Origin: an uncultured Prevotellaceae bacterium
GTDB lineage: Bacteria > Bacteroidota > Bacteroidia > Bacteroidales > Muribaculaceae
DNA length: 64,000 nt
Reading direction: 5' to 3'
NCBI GenBank assembly: GCA_905210415.1
Contig: CAJLWM010000005.1
Span: forward strand, 1-64,000
Under the pieces are notes generated by a model. It was not told where the DNA came from. It saw only the letters and a program-made list of their open reading frames with translations, and did not search any database. The position numbers were made by a program, and so were the translations under genes. Of the stretch, positions 57,543-64,000 are shown in pieces (position 1 is the stretch's first letter; the number at the start of each line of letters is the position of its first letter).

Positions 57543-60500
57543 TCACAACACGCTTATCACCTCGCCCGACTCAGGATACCACACATATCCCTCATCAACA
57601 GCAAAGCCCATCTGCTGCAACTCGTTGACATAGCCTTTCACCTGTCGCTTATATTTGTCGTCCTTCGAATGGTCGTTGCCGAATTTGTAGTCAATCACCA
57701 CCAATTTGCCTTCAGCGGTGCGAACCACACGGTCGGGGCGCAGATTTTTCTTGCCACCGCCACGGATTATAGTGCGCTCATTCACCACAATATTATCATC
57801 GGCAAACCATTTTGCAGTCTTTGGGTCTGCCAACACCTTATCAACCAGCGCAACAGCATAGTCATAGCAATCTCTGATAATGCCTCTGCGCCTTGCTATT
57901 CTGAGCACGCGATCGCGCTGACGGGCATATCTCAGCATCGAGAACAGTGTGTGCATCTTGATGCCTCGCTTCTGCGTGGCATTAAACACCTCTGGCAGAC
58001 TAACCAGCATTTTTCGGCTCACTGAGTCGTATTCAGGCACCTCACTTGGCATACCATAAAACTCCTGAGGCTCGGCCACAGATGATTGGTTTTGCTCATA
58101 TTTTTGCTGCAAATCACCCAAGGAATACACTTCCTCGTTCTCAAACTCGCCGGCACTCTGTGTGAGCAGATCATCTTCGACCACCGCGTCTATTAGTTTT
58201 GACAAAGTCACATTGCCATTGTCAAGATCTTTCTCTTTCGGCACAAAAAGGTGCATCTCATTCACTGCACGCGTAAACGCCACATAGGTTTTATTCAGGT
58301 TGTCTATCACGCCTTTCCCATATTCCTCGTCATACACATCCTGCCACGCCTTGCAGTCACCACCATCCATCGCTGCAGAATTCACAGGCAATATCGGCGG
58401 AACAATCTCTTTGTCATAGTCTTTAAACGCTTCGTGCTGCAAGAAGCAATCTCTATCAATCCAGATCTGATTGTCAACCCTGCTCATATCCCATTTAGCA
58501 AACGGAATAATCACACATGGGAATTCCAGACCCTTCGACTTATGTATCGTGAGCACATTCACCGCATCACGTCCGCTAGGCGAATTGATTGAGAGGTTTT
58601 TGTTTACATCCCACCATTTCAAGAAAGCATGCACCGTGGCAGTGTGATTGGCGCAATAGTCAATCACGCTATCCATAAATGCCAATAGATAAGCTTTCTC
58701 CGATTCACGCACTTCGGGAGTCACCACCTTGCATATCACATTCTCCACAATCGAGATTAGGTCGAAAGCATCGGCTTTGCTCAAGAGCAATTCGTCGCGC
58801 ATACTCACATACTCCTTGCTCAAATGCTCTTTTCCGTCCGGCACTGGCGTTTTGCGTTGGCGCTTCGCTTCGACTTCGAAGCATTGCTTCAACAGGTCGC
58901 CCATCGCACGGCTCTGCTTTTCCGGATCATCACAATCTGCAAGCTCACTCGCCTGTTTGTCATACTGGCTGAGCACGCGCCTGATTTTCTCTTCACGTTC
59001 ACGGGCTGCGTTCACGGCATCATTGCTGCTGTCGGTGATATTCAACGTGTCGAAATATCTAAGATTGCTTATCACAAGTCTTACTGCCGGCGATTTGCGT
59101 AAGAACATCGCTTCAGCCGAAACCACATCTATCTTTTCGGCTTCATCGGTCACATTGAGATTGTGTTGCAGCAAGGCATCCACCACACTGCCACCTTCAC
59201 TATTAGTATTCACCAATATCGCAATATCCTTCGGAGAATAGCCCCTACTTCTGATTTCATTTATCACACTTGGCAAACGATCAAGCACAATATCACCAAA
59301 CTTCGACGTTGAGTCACGCTCTTCGATTATCGACACTTTCACCATGCCCTGATTGCCATGATTCTTAGGATTGGGCTTTTGCTTGAGATTGCTGTAAGTC
59401 TCTCCAGCGCCAAGAATATCCACAAATTGCTGAATAACCTCATTGTTAAAGGCTATCACATTGTCGGCGCTACGCCAATTTATCTCCTTAGTGTTGTCTA
59501 CGTGCACATCGTCTTTGAAATCGTCTATAATGGTGCTTTGCAATAGCGTAGGGTCGGAACTTCTAAATCGATAGATACACTGCTTCTCATCGCCAATCAC
59601 CAAATCCTCATTGGCGCTCGACACGCTTTCCTCTATCAAAGGTCTCAAGTTGTCGTATTGCATCATCGAGGTGTCTTGAAACTCATCAATCAGATAATGG
59701 TTGATCCACGTGCCAAGACGCTCATACATAAACATCACATTGCCTTCACACACCACATTCTTCAACAGTTGATTGGTGCCTGAGAGCAACACGGTGTCGT
59801 TGTCGCGAAGAAACTTGTTCAACTCACTACCTATCACACCGAGCAAGCCAAAAAGATATATGTTCTTCAGACTGTCATTGAGCAGACTGCGCTCCTTATA
59901 CAATATAAATGTTTCGTGTGCCACCTCATCAATCTCGCGGGCCGAGGCATCAAACTCGCCGTTCTTGGCTCGCTTCTTCCACTCTTTGTCATCCGCGGTT
60001 TTCCATTTCTCCGCAGATGACTCAAACGATTCCAGCTTTTTCCAGTCTTTAGCTACTATGCCAAGCAGAGCATTCTTCACTGGCGCTAAGCCACTTTTAG
60101 GACTCAATTCCGCAATGTCTTTAATGCCAGCATCCTTTAAAGCATCCAAAAATCGTTTTTTCAATATTTCTTTTTTATCATCATTGGCGTTCAACGATTC
60201 TTTTAGCCGTTTCTTAAATCTATCTATTCTTGTGGCGACTTTGTTGCCTTTGTCACTAAGCACATCAGCCAGATATTTCTCTATCTCTTCACTATTGCTC
60301 TGATATACCTCCTTGCCCAAAACTCCCGAAATGCTCTCAAAGATGTTTCCAGAGAATATGTTCCACGCCGCTTCTGATTCAAGTAGGTGCCGCATGTAAT
60401 CGCTCAGCCACTTCTGCACAAGCACATTACCCGTGCCCTTGCCACCGGCATCACGCAGCATGTTTTGAATAGCCACTGTCACCGAATAGTTGTTGTCGAG

Positions 60501-60950
60501 TTCTACAGCGTAGTCATAATCTTGGTCGAGTTCGTAAGCAAACGTACGCATGATGGTCTGGAAAAACGAGTCGATAGTGCTGACATTGAAGGTGGTGTAG
60601 TTAAACAATATCTCCTCCAACGCCGTCTGCGCAGCCTCTTTCAGTTTCTCCTCGCTCGTATGGAGCAGGGCCACCAGTTTGTCTTTTATCTCGCTCTCAC
60701 CCTTGCTTAGGCGAGAAAGTTCCTTCACGATTCTGCCCTTCATCTCATCGGTGGCTTTGTTGGTAAACGTCACCGCCAGGATGTGCTGATGATATTCGGT
60801 GCGAGGTTTCAGATAAAACTCGCCCGTTTCCACATTTTTCTCACCGAGCAAAAGCTTGATATACTCAAGCGTCAACTCATAGGTCTTTCCCGATCCCGCC
60901 GAGGCCTTAATCACCTGCAACGGTTTTTTCACATTTTCATTCATACTCAT
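57543..60950 (-). CDS. RecB/AddA-like UvrD helicase with PD-(D/E)XK nuclease
   Basis: A 1135-residue superfamily 1 helicase-nuclease for double-strand break processing. Walker A is IKASAGSGKTYEL at the N-terminus. Further helicase motifs are AVTFTNKATDEMKGRI, YLIDEFQDTSMMQYDNL, GDEKQCIYRFR, VLTIHKSKGLEFPCVI and NKTYVAFTRAVNEM. The C-terminal nuclease has RPDRVVRTAEGKLVVIDYKFG (Asp and D-Y-K catalytic residues). The usual partner, an AddB/RecC-like nuclease gene, is not next to it: upstream is the SUI1 gene (14 bases) and downstream argS. Confidence 0.93.
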   Translation of the reverse strand: MSMNENVKKPLQVIKASAGSGKTYELTLEYIKLLLGEKNVETGEFYLKPRTEYHQHILAVTFTNKATDEMKGRIVKELSRLSKGESEIKDKLVALLHTSEEKLKEAAQTALEEILFNYTTFNVSTIDSFFQTIMRTFAYELDQDYDYAVELDNNYSVTVAIQNMLRDAGGKGTGNVLVQKWLSDYMRHLLESEAAWNIFSGNIFESISGVLGKEVYQSNSEEIEKYLADVLSDKGNKVATRIDRFKKRLKESLNANDDKKEILKKRFLDALKDAGIKDIAELSPKSGLAPVKNALLGIVAKDWKKLESFESSAEKWKTADDKEWKKRAKNGEFDASAREIDEVAHETFILYKERSLLNDSLKNIYLFGLLGVIGSELNKFLRDNDTVLLSGTNQLLKNVVCEGNVMFMYERLGTWINHYLIDEFQDTSMMQYDNLRPLIEESVSSANEDLVIGDEKQCIYRFRSSDPTLLQSTIIDDFKDDVHVDNTKEINWRSADNVIAFNNEVIQQFVDILGAGETYSNLKQKPNPKNHGNQGMVKVSIIEERDSTSKFGDIVLDRLPSVINEIRSRGYSPKDIAILVNTNSEGGSVVDALLQHNLNVTDEAEKIDVVSAEAMFLRKSPAVRLVISNLRYFDTLNITDSSNDAVNAAREREEKIRRVLSQYDKQASELADCDDPEKQSRAMGDLLKQCFEVEAKRQRKTPVPDGKEHLSKEYVSMRDELLLSKADAFDLISIVENVICKVVTPEVRESEKAYLLAFMDSVIDYCANHTATVHAFLKWWDVNKNLSINSPSGRDAVNVLTIHKSKGLEFPCVIIPFAKWDMSRVDNQIWIDRDCFLQHEAFKDYDKEIVPPILPVNSAAMDGGDCKAWQDVYDEEYGKGVIDNLNKTYVAFTRAVNEMHLFVPKEKDLDNGNVTLSKLIDAVVEDDLLTQSAGEFENEEVYSLGDLQQKYEQNQSSVAEPQEFYGMPSEVPEYDSVSRKMLVSLPEVFNATQKRGIKMHTLFSMLRYARQRDRVLRIARRRGIIRDCYDYAVALVDKVLADPKTAKWFADDNIVVNERTIIRGGGKKNLRPDRVVRTAEGKLVVIDYKFGNDHSKDDKYKRQVKGYVNELQQMGFAVDEGYVWYPESGEVISVL

Positions 60951-60964
60951 TTATTTTTTCCAAA

Positions 60965-61324
60965 TTATATTATTCTTGCTTTCAAGCCTTTCTTTTTCAG
61001 AAAGTCGAGCACCTTGTCACGAAGGTCGCCTTGCAACAAAATCTCGCCACAACGAGCCGAGCCACCCACGCCACAGAAGCTCTTCAGCTCTCTGGCAAGG
61101 TCTTGAAGGGTATCGTCGTCACACAGCAAGTCAGTGACAAGCGTCACCTTCTTCCCCTTGCGGTTACGCTTATCAAGCATGATATTCACCATTTGCTTGC
61201 CTTGCTGCTCGAACAGCGATCCGCGGCAATCAGCCTGTGCATCGTCCTGCGACGCCTGCTCCGTGCTGAGTTGCTCCAATTCGGCGCCAAATGCAGCGCC
61301 CAGTTTTTCTCTCCAATCTTCCAT
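60965..61324 (-). CDS. SUI1/YciH-like translation initiation factor
   Basis: A 119-residue protein with the eIF1/SUI1 fold in the C-terminal 75 residues (DKRNRKGKKVTLVTDLL, LQDLARELKSFCGVGGSARCGEILLQGDLRDKVLDFLKKKGLKARII). Bacterial YciH helps check the start codon. It is 14 bases upstream of the helicase-nuclease gene. Confidence 0.93.
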   Translation of the reverse strand: MEDWREKLGAAFGAELEQLSTEQASQDDAQADCRGSLFEQQGKQMVNIMLDKRNRKGKKVTLVTDLLCDDDTLQDLARELKSFCGVGGSARCGEILLQGDLRDKVLDFLKKKGLKARII

Positions 61325-61450
61325 TTTAATTCATTATCATTTCTTCTGCGAATATAGCAATTCTTTTTAACGTGCCCAATCACTACCACAACGTTTTTCG
61401 CCGCAACCCCATCACCACCCGCCATTATCGGGGAAGAACGAAGCAGTTTT

Positions 61451-61481
61451 TTTGCCATACAGAATAAAATCATTACTTTTG
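61451..61481 (+). promoter_or_regulatory. Promoter of the FMN-riboswitch receptor gene
   Basis: TTTG (61451-61454) and TACTTTTG (61474-61481), 19 bases apart; the riboswitch starts about 10 bases downstream. Confidence 0.7.
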
Positions 61482-61491
61482 CAACTGCAAA

Positions 61492-61605
61492 CTCTTCAGG
61501 GCTGGGTGAAACTCCCGATCGGCGGTAAAGTCCGCGAGCCTAAGTATGGGCATGAACCGTTGCAACTACGGTACCGACAGTTAAAGTCTGGATGAAAGAA
61601 GAATG
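61492..61605 (+). ncRNA. FMN riboswitch (RFN element)
   Basis: The RFN blocks are clear and in order: TTCAGGGCTGGGTGAAACTC, CGGCGGTAAAGTCCGCGAGC, CCGACAGTTAAAGTCTGGAT and GAAAGAAGAA. It normally represses flavin synthesis or uptake genes when FMN is plentiful. The next gene is a TonB-dependent receptor on the same strand, 217 bases later; in the rest of the leader (61606-61822) I see no second promoter and no strong terminator. Confidence 0.95.
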
Positions 61606-61822
61606 TTTGAATCGAAAAGCGTGTGAGCACTGCTTTCATTGGTGTATGCAATCACATCAGCGCATATAGCATTTATAAGGCATTCCCTTCTAATGCTTCT
61701 ACGGCGCCATATTTGCAATTTATAATCCTTTGAAACCTTGCCAATACCATGACTTTTCATTTGAAACGAAAGCCTTGAATTGTTATGCCCTATTTATTAA
61801 CAATTTAATGTTTTCTATCACA

Positions 61823-64000
61823 ATGAAAAAATTTCAAATTGTTGCATTGGGTATCACAATTCTTCCTTTTGCTTTGAATGCCACAAATAGCATTGAAGCA
61901 AATGGGGTTGCGAGCAACACAAACTACCCAGAAACAGAGTCGGTCACCATCGATTCTGCCATCAATCTCCAAGAGGTGACTGTGCAAGCGCATTTTGCCA
62001 ATGCCAACCATACACCTCTCAATCTCACCACCATCAAGCCTACCGACATTATCCGTCATCAGTCTGCCCCAAACTATCTCGAGATGTTTCAGGGCATCCC
62101 CGGCGTATATGCCACAGCATCCACAGGCAGCTATGGCGATGCCACTCTCAATATGCGAGGCTTCAAGCAGGACAATATCTCTATTATGCTCAATGGAATA
62201 CCTATCCAGGGGCTCACCTCCGGATCGATGTATTGGAGCAATTGGATGGGACTTGCCGATGCCACCTACTCCGTTCAAGTGCAAAAAGGACTCGGGGCGT
62301 CGATGCTCGCCGACTGTGCTATGGGTGGCATGGTGAACATCGTCACAAAGAATGCCGGCTACACACCACACGCCGACGTAACACTTTCCACCACTCAGTG
62401 GGGAACCAAAAAGGCATCCATTGGCTTTTCTTCAGGACTGATTGGCAACGGCTGGAGCGTAAATGCCAACCTTTCATACGTCGGTGGCGGAAGTTATGTG
62501 GAATGCTCCGATGTGAAGACTTTTTCATATCTGATCTCTGTGAGCAAGACAATAAACGACACCAACACACTGGTGTTCACCGCCCTCGGTTCGCCAGAGA
62601 AGCACGACCAACGCAACACCGAGCTCTCTAAGGAGGAAGTTGACCGCTACGGCCGCGATTACTCAAAAAACTGGGGCTACTACAATGGCAAGAAATACAG
62701 CATCGGGCACAATCACTACATCAAGCCATACTTCACTCTCCAGCACCTGATGAATAGCGAGCGCCTCAAGATGAAAAATTCCATTTATCTTGCCATCGCC
62801 GACGGCGGCGGCAGTTCAACATACAACAACTACAAATTGGGCGTTCCAACCATCATTCAGCACCAAACCGCAGATGGACACATCGATTTCAATGCCATCG
62901 TGGCAGAGAATCAAGCAGATGGCGTGTCGAAAAATGTGATGATCGACTACCTTTCAGGTCACACACAGTTTGGCGCTATCTCATCTGCCGACTATCGGCT
63001 CACCGACGTCTGGACAGCAAGCGCAGGTCTTCAATATCAGTATTATGCCACATGGTCGAAGATGAAGTTGCTCGATATGCTCGGCGGAACCACATTCACC
63101 GACCCATCAACCAACGCAAGCCTCACCGTGGGCGACTATGTGGGTTCGCGCTACGGCCGCACCACTCATCACGCATCGGCATTCGTGCAGGGACGTTACA
63201 CCACCGATAAGGTGAACGCCAACCTGGGCATCTCTGTTTTCAATGGCAACTACCGCCGGCGCAACAATGCCACGGGCGAAACGTCGAAGTGGGCACACGG
63301 ATGGGGCGCAAGCATCAAGGGCGGTGTCCTTTGGAATGCCAACCGTAACAACGCTCTTTACATCAATGCCGGCTACAATTCTCGCCTGCCCTATGCTGGA
63401 GTATTCCTCGCTTCGAGCGACCTCAGCATCACCAACGACATCACCAACGAAACCAACATTGTCACCGAAATCGGCTGGCGACCCAAGTGGAAAAACGGCG
63501 GGATGGAACTATCGGGCTACGTTGCCTCGTGGCGCAACAAGACCCTCACCGTAAGCGCAGCCAAGCAAGCCAACGCTGCTGCCGAGAAATATCAAGTGAA
63601 AGGGCTAAACGCCTTGCACATGGGCGTAGAGTTCTCGGCCTACCAGTATCTCACTCATTGGCTTAAGGCTTCGGCTTATGCAATGATGGGCTCATGGAAG
63701 TGGAAAAATTCGGGTAGGGCCATCACCTACGACCACTATTCGGGCGAAACTCTGAAGGAGACAAAAATCTCTTGCGACGGACTTCATGTGGGCGATGCGC
63801 CACAGACTCAATTGGGCGCTCAGATTGATGCCAAACTGCCTAAAGGCATTTATGCCAACATCGGTTGGCAATATAACGCGCACATGTATGCCGACTTCGA
63901 GCCGGCAAGCCGTACCAACGAAAACGACAAGGCCGACTCCTACGAGTTTCCATCATGCAGCCTTTTCGACGCCACTGTGGGCTGGAAAGCAACTATTTCT
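61823..64000 (+). CDS. TonB-dependent receptor, putative flavin receptor, 3' end missing
   Basis: The frame is open from 61823 (MKKFQIVALGITILPFALNA) to the right edge, 726 residues seen. An in-frame ATG at 61808 adds five residues. After the signal peptide come a TonB-box-like segment (INLQEVTVQA) and the plug domain (YLEMFQGIPGVYATASTGSYGDATLNMRGFKQDNISIMLNGIPIQGL; VQKGLGASMLADCAMGGMVNIVTKN), then barrel strands. It has no carboxypeptidase-regulatory domain. The FMN riboswitch upstream suggests that it imports riboflavin or a flavin; the ligand is inference from regulation. The C-terminal barrel end is outside the window. Confidence 0.92.
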   Translation, partial: MKKFQIVALGITILPFALNATNSIEANGVASNTNYPETESVTIDSAINLQEVTVQAHFANANHTPLNLTTIKPTDIIRHQSAPNYLEMFQGIPGVYATASTGSYGDATLNMRGFKQDNISIMLNGIPIQGLTSGSMYWSNWMGLADATYSVQVQKGLGASMLADCAMGGMVNIVTKNAGYTPHADVTLSTTQWGTKKASIGFSSGLIGNGWSVNANLSYVGGGSYVECSDVKTFSYLISVSKTINDTNTLVFTALGSPEKHDQRNTELSKEEVDRYGRDYSKNWGYYNGKKYSIGHNHYIKPYFTLQHLMNSERLKMKNSIYLAIADGGGSSTYNNYKLGVPTIIQHQTADGHIDFNAIVAENQADGVSKNVMIDYLSGHTQFGAISSADYRLTDVWTASAGLQYQYYATWSKMKLLDMLGGTTFTDPSTNASLTVGDYVGSRYGRTTHHASAFVQGRYTTDKVNANLGISVFNGNYRRRNNATGETSKWAHGWGASIKGGVLWNANRNNALYINAGYNSRLPYAGVFLASSDLSITNDITNETNIVTEIGWRPKWKNGGMELSGYVASWRNKTLTVSAAKQANAAAEKYQVKGLNALHMGVEFSAYQYLTHWLKASAYAMMGSWKWKNSGRAITYDHYSGETLKETKISCDGLHVGDAPQTQLGAQIDAKLPKGIYANIGWQYNAHMYADFEPASRTNENDKADSYEFPSCSLFDATVGWKATIS

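Noticed and set aside
57320..57628. 102-codon plus-strand ORF upstream of argS
   Set aside because: Runs through the argS promoter and into the helicase gene antisense; no family features.

Overview
The window is a chromosomal stretch of a member of the Bacteroidota, order Bacteroidales. The evidence is the Bacteroidetes-type promoter (-7 box TAnnTTTG about 20 bases from a -33 TTG/TTTG) in front of many genes, the scarcity of Shine-Dalgarno sequences, an 11-subunit-type nuo set without nuoE/F/G, TonB-dependent receptors, a type IX secretion C-terminal signal, an UpxY-like NusG paralogue and golvesin-domain amidase-like proteins. A gut lineage such as Muribaculaceae or a Prevotella relative is plausible, but I cannot fix the family. 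I see no rRNA, tRNA, CRISPR array, transposase or prophage. Most genes are core housekeeping; the accessory interest lies in surface proteins and their RNA control.

Layout. 1-7.1 kb (minus strand): two tandem secreted amidase-like proteins with golvesin domains (the first cut by the window edge), a BadF-type sugar kinase and a TlpA-like lipoprotein. 7.2-24.5 kb (minus): one unbroken run nuoA-B-CD-H, then the complete F1Fo ATP synthase set atpD-C-B-E-F-H-A-G, then nuoI-J-K-L-M-N. The ATP synthase genes are inserted between nuoH and nuoI, so the proton pump and the proton-driven synthase appear to share one promoter and one terminator. 24.9-28.2 kb (plus): a TonB-dependent receptor, possibly leaderless, and a lipoprotein. 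28.4-29.9 kb: an ECF sigma factor, a membrane partner and a Spy-like periplasmic protein. 30.1-37 kb: a giant alpha-2-macroglobulin-like protein without a thioester motif, then a NusG/UpxY-like gene whose short leader is an intrinsic-terminator hairpin, then a HAD hydrolase.

37-47.7 kb: housekeeping genes rpmH, efp, ald, dnaB, radC, a family 2 glycosyltransferase, a cardiolipin synthase, ispE, grpE and dnaJ, with a small Cys-rich membrane protein and a long palindromic repeat between dnaB and radC. 47.9-54.6 kb (minus): a 2077-residue exported protein (CUB-like and sialidase-N-terminal-like repeats, beta-helix, DUF4465-like domain, type IX sorting tail) downstream of a clear cobalamin riboswitch. 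54.7-61.3 kb (minus): a Bax-inhibitor-1 family protein, argS, a RecB/AddA-like helicase-nuclease and a SUI1/YciH factor. 61.4 kb to the end (plus): an FMN riboswitch followed by a TonB-dependent receptor that runs off the right edge.

The strongest leads are the ATP synthase operon nested in the complex I operon, the cobalamin riboswitch in front of a giant surface protein rather than a transporter, and the FMN riboswitch in front of an outer-membrane receptor, which suggests flavin uptake across the outer membrane.
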